Source: Vulcanimicrobiota bacterium
GTDB lineage: Bacteria > Pseudomonadota > Gammaproteobacteria > Xanthomonadales > Rhodanobacteraceae
Length of the DNA: 32,482 nt
Direction: 5' to 3'
Assembly (NCBI GenBank): GCA_903970555.1
Contig: CAJCJD010000168.1
Coordinates: forward strand, 1 to 32,482
This document shows, piece by piece, positions 8,302 to 15,475 of the stretch. The position numbers and the translations under genes are program-made. A model generated the notes under the pieces. That model had not been told where the DNA came from, did no database searches, and saw only the letters and a program-made list of their open reading frames with translations. Within the stretch, counting starts at the first letter, position 1. The number at the start of each line of letters is the position of its first letter.

Positions 8302-8408
8302 GGCCGACCAGTAGAGAAAAGCCCGGCGCAGTATAAGCGGGGACATCGGCGGGCTATTGTGCGCCCCTAGGCGAGCCCCCATCTTTCGGAACTTGGTTTG
8401 ATGAGGTA

Positions 8409-9308
8409 ATGAAAGTGGAAACCGTGCTTGTCGAAGATGTGTTGCACCGCTTTTTGCTTGAGCGCGCCGGTGTCAGGGGCGTGATCGTGCGGCTGGGCCC
8501 GGCCTGGCGCGAGGTGGCGGGTCGTGCTGATTATCCTGCGCCGTTGCGCGACCTGCTTGGCCAGTCCCTGGCCGCCAGTGCGCTGTTGACGGGCAATATC
8601 AAGCTCGATGGCGCGCTATCGATCGAGCTGAAAAGCGCCGGCGCGCTGCGGCTATTGTTCGCCGAATGTTCCGATACTGGCCGTCTGCGCGGATTAGCGC
8701 GCTGGAATGAGTCGCTGCCCGCACCGCTGCGCTTGAGCGAACTACCCGATGCGATCATGGCGATCACCATCGGTCACGCCGAACGCGGCCAGCGCTATCA
8801 GGGTCTGGTCGACCTGCTGCACCCGGAACTGGCGGGCGCGCTGGAGAATTATTTCCAGCAGTCCGAGCAGTTGCCTGCGCGTATCGTGCTGGCCGCCAAC
8901 GACCAACATGCGGTGGGTTTGATGCTGCAAAAGCTGCCCGGCGAAGGCGGCCGCGATGCTGTGCACGATGAGGATGCGTGGCCGCGCATCGAACACCTTA
9001 CCGCCACGCTAGGCAGCGAAGAATTGCTTACCACGCCGCCGGAGCAGTTGCTCTATCGTCTCTATCACGAAGAGACGGTGCGCTTGTTCAAGCCGCGTCC
9101 GTTGGCGTTCGGCTGCAGCTGTTCGCGCGACAGAGTGTCGACGATGTTGCGCTCGCTGGGTCGGGATGAGATCGAGGCTACGCTGGAATCCCAGCAAGGC
9201 ACTATCGAAGTCACCTGTGAATTCTGCGCACGCACGTACACGTTTGATCGCGTGGATGCGGAGCACTTGCTGAGCGGCGGCACGACGAGCAGTTCCACCG
9301 TGCAGTGA
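8409..9308 (+). CDS. hslO: Redox-regulated chaperone Hsp33
   Basis: Hsp33 is a cytoplasmic holdase that unfolds and becomes active on oxidation, protecting proteins during oxidative heat or bleach stress. This 299-residue protein matches the family length. The N-terminal chaperone core includes GNIKLDGALSIELKS and LFAECSDTGRLRG. The zinc-binding redox switch is intact: C236-x-C238 (FGCSCSRDRV) and C270-x-x-C273 (CEFC). The start codon has a GAGG ribosome site only 2 nt upstream, which is tight. Its stop lies 9 bp from the stop of the convergent GGDEF-EAL gene, leaving no room for a terminator between them. Confidence 0.97.
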   Translation: MKVETVLVEDVLHRFLLERAGVRGVIVRLGPAWREVAGRADYPAPLRDLLGQSLAASALLTGNIKLDGALSIELKSAGALRLLFAECSDTGRLRGLARWNESLPAPLRLSELPDAIMAITIGHAERGQRYQGLVDLLHPELAGALENYFQQSEQLPARIVLAANDQHAVGLMLQKLPGEGGRDAVHDEDAWPRIEHLTATLGSEELLTTPPEQLLYRLYHEETVRLFKPRPLAFGCSCSRDRVSTMLRSLGRDEIEATLESQQGTIEVTCEFCARTYTFDRVDAEHLLSGGTTSSSTVQ

Positions 9309-9317
9309 GAGATGCGG

Positions 9318-12209
9318 TCAGCCTGTCGCGCTGACCGTGCCCAACCACACTTCTGCCGCCTGTGGCCGGGCGAATAGAAAACCCTGGCCAAAGCGGCAAC
9401 CGATATTGCGCAGCGCTTGCCGCTGCGCTTCCTCTTCGATGCCTTCGGCAATCACCTGCATCTGCAGCGAGTCGGCCAGCACCTGGATGGCGCGCACCAC
9501 TGGCACGCTGTGGCTGGCGGCGTTGCCAAGTTCCGTAATGAAGGATCGATCGATCTTGAGTGTTTCGATCGGATACTGATGCAGATAGCTCAGCGACGAA
9601 TAACCCGTGCCGAAGTCGTCGAGCGCGATGCCTACGCCATGCTGGCGCAGGTTGTCGAGCATGCGCTTCACTTGTGCTGGGTTTTCCAGCAACGTGCGTT
9701 CGGTCACTTCGATACGTAGCGAGCGTGGATTGACGCGGTGTGCGCGCAGCAGATTCAGCAGGCGCTCGTCCAGATCGGGCATACGGAAATGCCGGCCCGA
9801 CACATTCAGGCTGACAAAGCCTTCGGGCCCTGCAAGCATGCTTGTTTGCGAAGCCACCTGCTCGAAGATCTGCCAGTCGATGCTTTCCGCGCTGCCGTTT
9901 TCCTCCGCCACGGCGAGGAAATCGCCTGGACATAGCAAGCCGCGATCGGGATGCCGCCAACGCAGCAACGCTTCGTAGCCGACGGTGCGTCCGTCTTCCA
10001 GCGCGACAATCGGTTGGTAGAACGGCACGAACTCGTTGCGACTGAGCGCGCGGCGCAGGTCGCCTTCCATCTCGAGCAACGAAAGCACTTCACGGCGCAA
10101 GCGATCATCGAACAGCGCAGCACGATGGCGGCCTTCGTCTTTGGCGCGATACATCGCCGCGTCCGCATCGCGCAGCAGTTCTTCCGGCTGCTGGTAGTGC
10201 TGTGCAGGCAGGGCAATGCCGATGGATGCCGACGTGAAGATTTCCTTGACGCCCAGGCGGAATGGTACGTGCAGTTCTTCGATGATGCGTTCGGCCACGA
10301 CGCTAGCTTTGCTGGCATCGCTGATACCTTCCAGCAGTACAGCAAACTCATCGCCGCCCAAACGCGCCACCAGGTCGCGGGTCTTGAGGCATGCGCGAAT
10401 GCGGCTGCCCGCCTGGAACAGCAGATCGTCACCAATAAGGTGACCGACCGAATCGTTGATGACCTTGAAGCGGTCCAGATCGATAAAGAGCACCGCGAAC
10501 AGCTTGGTCGAATCCGCATGGTAGGTCTGCAGCGCCTGGCCAAGCCGTTGCAGCAACAGCGTGCGGTTGGGCAGGCCGGTCAGCGAATCGTGCAGGGTTT
10601 CGTACATCAACCTGCGTTCGACGCGTTCGCGCTCCGCGATCTGCTCGCGCAAGTCGCGGTTGGCCAATGCCAGCGCGCGCGTGCGTTCGGTGACGCGGCG
10701 CTCAAGGTTCACATAGGCTTGTTTCAGCGATTCGCTGGTCTGTTTGCGTTGCAGCGCGTTGGCGATGTGATAGCTCACGAAGGTGAGCAGCTCCTGATCG
10801 CGCATGTCATACATGTGCTTTGGCGAATAGCTTTGTACCGCCAAAACGCCCATTACGCGGTCGTCCCACACCAGCGGCACCCCCAGCCAGCACACCGATG
10901 GCGAGCCGGCTTGCATGCATTCGCCCTGTGCAGCGAGTCGATCGAATATTTCGCGATCGGCCAACAGCGGCTTGCCGTGTTTGAGCACGTATTCGGTAGC
11001 GCCGTTGTTGATAGGGCGCGATTTGCGCGTCGTATCGATTTCGTCTACGGAATACGGGAAATTGATGTTTTGGCCACTTTCGTCCAGCAGCGCAATATAG
11101 AAATTGCGCGCGTAGATCAGGCCACCCACGACCCGATGTACTGCGGCGTAGAAATTCTGTTGGCTCTCTGGTGCGCTTGCCAGTTCTGCAATGCGAAACA
11201 GGGCCGATTGAAGGCGCTCGCCGCGCTGACGCTGCAGCACTTGCTGGCGCAGCACGCGATTGGTCGCGCGCAGGGCTGCGGTGCGATCGGCGACGCGACG
11301 TTCCAATTCTGCATGCGCTTCGCGCCGTTCCAGCGCGGTCTGCATATGCTGCGCGACGTAGTTGAGCAGGTCGCGATCGTGCCGCGTGTAATGCGTATCG
11401 GCGCGGTAGCTCTGCACGGCAATGCCGCCCACCGCCTGGCTGCCGCGCAGCAGCGGTACGCCCAGCCAGTGTTCGCAGCTCGGCCCGACCAGGATGAAGC
11501 GGCCTTCCAGCTGGCGCGACAATTCTTCGACCGAACCCATGATGGGCTGCGCGCTCTGCAGCAGGTTCCATGTGAGGCTGTGCCGCATGTCTTGCAGCGG
11601 GTAGCTCTCGTCCGGCGAAGGCGGCTTCTGGTCGACCGTATCCACGTAATACGGAAAGCGCACGCTGTCCGTCGCCGGGTCGTACAGGAAGATGTAGAAG
11701 TTCTCCGCGTACATCAGCATGCCGACGATGGTGTGCAGCGACTGCATCATCTCGGTCATGTTGTGCGCGGTGCCGGCCAGTTCGGCGATGGCATAGAGCG
11801 CGCGCTGCAAGCGCTCGGCCATGGCCAGGCGAGAGATGGCCTCATACAGGCGGCCGGTTTCACTCAGCTGACGCAGGCGGGTTCCGGCAAGCCGTCCCAG
11901 CCAGGTCAGTTCGGCCGTGATCGTCTCGTTCAGTTGGGCCGGATCGGCCATCAGTACCAGGGTCTGCAGGCTCTGGGGATCTTTGGCCAGGCTCAGCCTG
12001 CCGGGTACTGGCAGTTGGTCATCCACTTCCGGCGGAAGCCAACGCAGTTCGCCGTGGATGCCGAGGTGGCCCAGGGCAGCCTCGCAGGTTTCCAGCACGC
12101 TGCCGGCGTCTACGGCCCGAAACAGCTTTTCCATGCTCTCACGCAGCTCCGCCGGGATAGCCCCGGTGGGTTCCAACATGAAATTGCGGGTCTCAGGCAC
12201 TGAACTCAT
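9318..12209 (-). CDS. Tandem-GAF GGDEF-EAL c-di-GMP signalling protein
   Basis: A 963-residue cytoplasmic protein, no membrane segment seen. Order: N-terminal region, GAF1 (about 135-292), coiled coil, GAF2 (about 335-485), coiled coil, GGDEF (about 535-700, G618-G-D-E-F622) and EAL (about 710-960). The EAL domain keeps E746-A-L, N802, DDFGTGYSS at 864-872, K885 and E922, so phosphodiesterase activity is likely. The GGDEF active site is intact, but the inhibitory RxxD site reads K609-T-R-D, so product inhibition may be absent. Each GAF unit starts with near-identical text (ERLQRALYAIAELA, ERLQSALFRIAELA) and ends in a similar LERRVxxRT coiled coil, which points to internal duplication of about 200 residues. 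The net activity and ligands cannot be predicted. No good ribosome site precedes the start. Confidence 0.93.
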   Translation of the reverse strand: MSSVPETRNFMLEPTGAIPAELRESMEKLFRAVDAGSVLETCEAALGHLGIHGELRWLPPEVDDQLPVPGRLSLAKDPQSLQTLVLMADPAQLNETITAELTWLGRLAGTRLRQLSETGRLYEAISRLAMAERLQRALYAIAELAGTAHNMTEMMQSLHTIVGMLMYAENFYIFLYDPATDSVRFPYYVDTVDQKPPSPDESYPLQDMRHSLTWNLLQSAQPIMGSVEELSRQLEGRFILVGPSCEHWLGVPLLRGSQAVGGIAVQSYRADTHYTRHDRDLLNYVAQHMQTALERREAHAELERRVADRTAALRATNRVLRQQVLQRQRGERLQSALFRIAELASAPESQQNFYAAVHRVVGGLIYARNFYIALLDESGQNINFPYSVDEIDTTRKSRPINNGATEYVLKHGKPLLADREIFDRLAAQGECMQAGSPSVCWLGVPLVWDDRVMGVLAVQSYSPKHMYDMRDQELLTFVSYHIANALQRKQTSESLKQAYVNLERRVTERTRALALANRDLREQIAERERVERRLMYETLHDSLTGLPNRTLLLQRLGQALQTYHADSTKLFAVLFIDLDRFKVINDSVGHLIGDDLLFQAGSRIRACLKTRDLVARLGGDEFAVLLEGISDASKASVVAERIIEELHVPFRLGVKEIFTSASIGIALPAQHYQQPEELLRDADAAMYRAKDEGRHRAALFDDRLRREVLSLLEMEGDLRRALSRNEFVPFYQPIVALEDGRTVGYEALLRWRHPDRGLLCPGDFLAVAEENGSAESIDWQIFEQVASQTSMLAGPEGFVSLNVSGRHFRMPDLDERLLNLLRAHRVNPRSLRIEVTERTLLENPAQVKRMLDNLRQHGVGIALDDFGTGYSSLSYLHQYPIETLKIDRSFITELGNAASHSVPVVRAIQVLADSLQMQVIAEGIEEEAQRQALRNIGCRFGQGFLFARPQAAEVWLGTVSATG

Positions 12210-12245
12210 GGCAGATCGGCGGGTCCATGCGCACTATCTCAGATG

Positions 12246-12276
12246 ACTATATATCGTGACGATACCGTCATGTCGT
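12246..12276 (-). promoter_or_regulatory. Candidate promoter with internal dyad for the GGDEF-EAL gene
   Basis: On the minus strand ACGACA (12276-12271), a 17-nt spacer and TATATA (12253-12248) resemble a sigma-70 promoter (4 of 6 and 5 of 6 matches), about 40 bp upstream of the start codon. The spacer contains TGACG-N4-CGTCA (12257-12270), a perfect inverted repeat placed where a repressor would block polymerase. Confidence 0.4.
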
Positions 12277-12403
12277 CATCACGCTTAGTTATTGGAAGGT
12301 GAGCTGGAAAATGGCCTGGACCATGCATCCGTCGTGCCAGCAAGTCCTTGTTCGAATGACCATTTTGGCGCGTTGCGGCACAAAAAGCATGGCAAACCCG
12401 GGG

Positions 12404-12432
12404 TGTTAGTAAAAAGTAAAACGGGGTATACT
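12404..12432 (+). promoter_or_regulatory. Candidate promoter for the orphan barrel gene
   Basis: TATACT at 12427-12432 is a 5-of-6 match to the -10 box. The hexamer at the right distance upstream (TGTTAG, 12404-12409) is a poor -35, in an A-rich stretch (12411-12420). It would give a leader of about 60 nt to the ATG at 12498. Confidence 0.35.
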
Positions 12433-12497
12433 GGTCTCCGGGAGTCCGTCCCTCATCGAGGGGCAGATTGGGTCTGCTTCATCATTTTCGAACATTC

Positions 12498-13370
12498 ATG
12501 CGCCGTCTCTTACTGACATTGCCGCTGATGCTCGTGCCGCTTCTTGCGGTAGGGCAGACGCTGGGCGGTGATCAGATCAACAACACGTTGTGGTTGCAGC
12601 AACAGACGTTGTTGAAGTCCGGGCAACCGGCGCAGGGTTCGCTGTTACTGCAATCGCAGAGTTCTACGACAGCGCAGACACAGAACACCACCTTGCTTTC
12701 GCTTAATCCGCTTTCGGGTGGCACGACAAGTTCGAGCGTCTTGCAGTATGGCGTAACACCTAATATCTCGGCGCAGGCGGGTATCAGCCAGCAGTCGTGG
12801 GTGACGCAGCCGCGTGTCATCGGCAGCGAAGTTGGCGCGACCTATAACGCCGGCCGCTACAGCCTTGGTGTCAGCGTCGCGCAAGATCAGGTCCCGAACA
12901 CCACTCCGCTGCCGCGCGTACTGCCTGGCGCAGTGACGGGTGTGAACGGATTGCCGGATTTCGATAGCAGCACGCAGGTCAATGCGCGCGGCCGTCTTGC
13001 GCTCTCCGGTGACAGCGGCGTGATGGTCGGCGCCAGCGTGGGACGCATCCGGCTGTTGCCTGGCAATCTGATGGGCCTGAGCACGCTGGATCAGAAAGCG
13101 CTGAGCTTCGGCATTGATCACGGTCCGATCACCGGCAGCATCGTCGGCCGCACCATGCAGCCGGAGCCGGGCATGCCGAGCAGTTTTACTGCGGATCGTC
13201 GCTGGAACAGCATAGATCTGGGTGTTACGTGGCATTTGCCTTGGCAGGGTTCGTTGAGTTTCGGTGCGCAGAATCTCTGGTCTTCGGGTAATGCGACGAA
13301 CACACCGGCTGGCCCGCCCGAACCGGATCAGTCGCGTACGCCCTACGTGCAATATCACCAGGATCTTTGA
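12498..13370 (+). CDS. Secreted protein of unknown function, possible outer-membrane beta-barrel
   Basis: I do not recognise the family. The protein (290 residues from this start) begins with a clean signal peptide (MRRLLL, a leucine core, then VGQT). The mature part is rich in Ser, Thr, Gln and Gly and shows alternating hydrophobic/polar stretches such as GRYSLGVSVAQDQ, SGVMVGASVGRIRLL and NSIDLGVTWHLPWQGSLSFG, which look like barrel strands. There are no cysteines in the mature protein and no lipobox. The C-terminus (VQYHQDL) lacks the usual terminal phenylalanine. Start choice is open: a TTG at 12468 in the same frame has a better ribosome site (GAGGGG) and would add ten residues, but the ATG gives the more normal signal peptide. 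It stands alone, with its own promoter candidate and a strong terminator at 13386. Confidence 0.7.
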   Translation: MRRLLLTLPLMLVPLLAVGQTLGGDQINNTLWLQQQTLLKSGQPAQGSLLLQSQSSTTAQTQNTTLLSLNPLSGGTTSSSVLQYGVTPNISAQAGISQQSWVTQPRVIGSEVGATYNAGRYSLGVSVAQDQVPNTTPLPRVLPGAVTGVNGLPDFDSSTQVNARGRLALSGDSGVMVGASVGRIRLLPGNLMGLSTLDQKALSFGIDHGPITGSIVGRTMQPEPGMPSSFTADRRWNSIDLGVTWHLPWQGSLSFGAQNLWSSGNATNTPAGPPEPDQSRTPYVQYHQDL

Positions 13371-13385
13371 TCTGATTCCTCAAAG

Positions 13386-13417
13386 AAAAAGCCCCCGCAT
13401 GGCGGGGGCTTTTTTTT
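13386..13417. terminator. Bidirectional intrinsic terminator
   Basis: Arms 13386-13398 (AAAAAGCCCCCGC) and 13402-13414 form a perfect 13-bp stem around a 3-nt loop, with an eight-T run (13410-13417) on the plus strand and a five-A run on the other side. It lies between convergent stops at 13370 and 13431 and can end transcription from both. Confidence 0.9.
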
Positions 13418-13430
13418 ATGTTCGCGATGC

Positions 13431-14336
13431 TCAATCTTGCTTGCGGATGCGTAGATCGCCGCTGAATGTTTCGATGCTGATCTTGCCGTTGCCGCTGCCT
13501 GCCACGGCATCGAGCGTGCTTCCCGGACCGTGTTCTGGCTGCTTGGGCGTGCCGAAATCGCTGCGCAGATCACCGCTGAATGTGCTGGCGTGAACGTTGC
13601 TGGAAAGTGATGCAGGAAACTGCAACTGCAGATCGCCGCTCATGCTGTCGATGCTCATGGTGCCACCGGAGGCAAGACCGCCCGTCAACTGCACATCACC
13701 CGAAACCGTGCTGAGATTGAGTTGCTGCCACGGGCCGCCACCGACCTGGATGTGACCGGAAACGGTTTGCAGATCGACCGTGCTGCCGAGCGACGGCGCG
13801 AGAATATCTCCGCTCACCGTTTGCAGCTTGGCTTGCTTGGCTTGACCGGAGAAAGCGAGATTGCCGCTTACCGTGACGACATTGAGCACGGGCGTCTGTG
13901 CATTGATGCGCACCCGGGCGCTTACCGAATTTACATTGATGTCGCCGCCGTTGATTCCGTCCACACTCAGCGGTGCGCTTACCACGTTGACCTTCAGCGA
14001 GGCACCGCGCGGGACGCTGATGTCCAACGTCGTTGCTGACATGGATTTGTCGCCGCCCCAATTGAGCCAGCCGCTTTGTCCTTGCGCTTGTACCTTGATC
14101 GACAGATTGTTGTCGCTGCCTTCGATAGTGAGCGGCTGGGCACCGTTGCCCAGTTGGCCGCCGACATGCACTTCGTTGCGGTCCCAGGCGGTGATGGTGA
14201 CCTCGCCCGTGATGTTGCTGATGTCGATGTGCGCTGTGGGCGCCGCGGGATGACTGAGGTCGATTGGTGTATCGGCAAGTGCCTGCCCTCCCCAGGACAG
14301 GCACAAGAGCAGCGGCAGGTAGTGGGCGTTTTTCAT
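13431..14336 (-). CDS. Exported DUF4097-type beta-helix repeat protein
   Basis: A 301-residue exported protein. Signal peptide about 1-21 (LLLCLSWGGQALA), then AHIDISNITGEVTITAWDRNEVHV, typical of the DUF4097 (LiaG-like putative adhesin) family. From about residue 165 a motif of about 20 residues recurs at least six times: VSGDI, VSGHI, VSGDV, MSGDL, FSGDL, FSGDL, as expected for turns of a right-handed beta-solenoid. Biochemical function in the family is not established. The gene begins 21 bp after the anti-sigma gene, with AGGAC 9 nt before its ATG, so it is very likely the third gene of the sigma / anti-sigma operon. That suggests it senses, or is a product of, the envelope condition the sigma factor answers. 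The terminator at 13386 closes the unit. Confidence 0.82.
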   Translation of the reverse strand: MKNAHYLPLLLCLSWGGQALADTPIDLSHPAAPTAHIDISNITGEVTITAWDRNEVHVGGQLGNGAQPLTIEGSDNNLSIKVQAQGQSGWLNWGGDKSMSATTLDISVPRGASLKVNVVSAPLSVDGINGGDINVNSVSARVRINAQTPVLNVVTVSGNLAFSGQAKQAKLQTVSGDILAPSLGSTVDLQTVSGHIQVGGGPWQQLNLSTVSGDVQLTGGLASGGTMSIDSMSGDLQLQFPASLSSNVHASTFSGDLRSDFGTPKQPEHGPGSTLDAVAGSGNGKISIETFSGDLRIRKQD

Positions 14337-14357
14337 AGTTATTATGTCCTGGTGGCC

Positions 14358-14819
14358 TTAGCCGGCTTGTTTCTCTAGCTCGCGCAGGTGCGCTTGTTGT
14401 GCATCCGTCCGCTCCAGCAAGCGCTGCAGGGCCGGTGAATCGGGAGCTTGCTGCATTGCCTGTTGCAGTTCCATGCGCGCCGCGCCTAATTCGAGCGCTG
14501 CGCCCGCCAGGCGTGGGTCGCTAGGTTTCCATGGTGCATTGGTGACATCCGCAATTTTTGTTGGCGCGGATTGGGGGCTTGGCGAAACGGCATGCATGCG
14601 CCACACGACGCCACCGGCCAGCACGGCGACCGCAGCGAAGCTTGCCGCCCATGCCCAAACCTGACGATGGCGCGCACGCTTGATGGGAGTGGGCGCCGTA
14701 ACTTCGGCGGGTGCGGCGGTTTCATCGATCGCAGCATCGATGCGCGCCCACAGATCGTTCCGCGGAGCGACCGGCTGATTCAGTTCGCGTGTCTGGCGCA
14801 GCCATTCGAATTCGTTCAT
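14358..14819 (-). CDS. Probable membrane anti-sigma factor
   Basis: A 153-residue single-pass protein. The N-terminal part (MNEFEWLRQTREL, NDLWARIDAAID) is cytoplasmic, a membrane helix lies at about 54-73, and the periplasmic part is short, Ala/Gln-rich and helical (residues 100-153). The zinc anti-sigma motif HxxxCxxC is absent. The start at 14819 overlaps the sigma-factor stop as ATGA and has GGAG 8 nt upstream; longer in-frame extensions would sit inside the sigma gene. The anti-sigma role is inferred from gene order and topology, since the sequence alone is not diagnostic. It would hold the sigma factor at the membrane and release it on a signal. Confidence 0.78.
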   Translation of the reverse strand: MNEFEWLRQTRELNQPVAPRNDLWARIDAAIDETAAPAEVTAPTPIKRARHRQVWAWAASFAAVAVLAGGVVWRMHAVSPSPQSAPTKIADVTNAPWKPSDPRLAGAALELGAARMELQQAMQQAPDSPALQRLLERTDAQQAHLRELEKQAG

Positions 14820-15364
14820 CGCACTTCTCCAAGAGCCTTGCGCAACAACCCGCGTGCACGATGCAGTTGCGCCTTGGATGACCCTACTGCCATCTCTAGT
14901 TCGTTGGCGATCTCTTCGTGGCGCCAACCTTCCACGTCATGCAGTACGAACACTGCGCGAGCCCGTGGCGGCAGCCGGCCGATCACGCGTTCCAACTCCT
15001 CGCGTTCGGCGGCGCAGAACGGTGTCTCGCCATGCTCGGGAACGTTGTCCTCGTCGACATAGCCGACCGGATCGGCGCCCCGCGCCCTTATATCCATCAA
15101 TGCCACATTCACCGCCAATCGGTACAGCCATGTGCCGAAGGCGCTTTGCTCGCGGAAGCTGTCCAGCTTCTGCCAGGCGCGGATAAACGCTTCCTGCGTC
15201 AGGTCCTCGGCCCGCGCATGATCGTAGCCGGCCAAGCGCAGCATGGCGCCATGGATGCGACCCACATGCAGGCGATACAGGCGTTGAAAGGCCTGACGGT
15301 CGCCTGCTGCGGCCGCGCGAACGTCATCCGTATCGTTGTGTCCCGCAGCGAGTGCAGGTGCCAT
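14816..15364 (-). CDS. ECF (group 4) RNA polymerase sigma factor
   Basis: A 182-residue sigma factor with only regions 2 and 4. Region 2 includes RAEDLTQEAFIRAWQKLDSF (51-70), the core-binding and -10 recognition helix, and FGTWLYRLAVNVALMDIR. Region 4 includes LPPRARAVFVLHDVEGWRHEEIANELEMAVGSSKAQLHRAR split over helices for -35 recognition. I chose the ATG at 15364, with a GGAAG-type site upstream; an ATG 11 codons earlier (15397) lacks one. The stop overlaps the next gene (ATGA), so the pair should be translationally coupled at matched ratio. It directs RNA polymerase to a small regulon, presumably including its own operon. The stimulus is unknown. Confidence 0.93.
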   Translation of the reverse strand: MAPALAAGHNDTDDVRAAAAGDRQAFQRLYRLHVGRIHGAMLRLAGYDHARAEDLTQEAFIRAWQKLDSFREQSAFGTWLYRLAVNVALMDIRARGADPVGYVDEDNVPEHGETPFCAAEREELERVIGRLPPRARAVFVLHDVEGWRHEEIANELEMAVGSSKAQLHRARGLLRKALGEVR

Positions 15365-15429
15365 GGCGCTTCCGTTGGCGATGCAAGCAGCAATCATCTT
15401 GCCAGCTTGGATGCGGCTGCGGGGCGATA

Positions 15430-15468
15430 GGTTTACACCGCCGCGGCCGCTGGGCCGGGCGGTGAACC
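15430..15468. repeat. Long GC-rich hairpin between pckG and the sigma operon
   Basis: GGTTTACACCGCC (15430-15442) pairs with GGCGGTGAACC (15458-15468), with a two-base bulge, around an inner GCGGCCGC palindrome. It starts 8 bp after the pckG stop on that strand. There is no T-run, so it may be a transcript-end structure needing Rho or a 3' stabiliser. Confidence 0.4.
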
Positions 15469-15475
15469 CCTATAT

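Noticed and set aside
9951..12203. A 750-codon open frame on the plus strand
   Set aside because: It is fully antisense to the GAF-GAF-GGDEF-EAL gene, is rich in Gln, Arg and His with no domain, and arises from the GC-rich codon pattern of the real gene.
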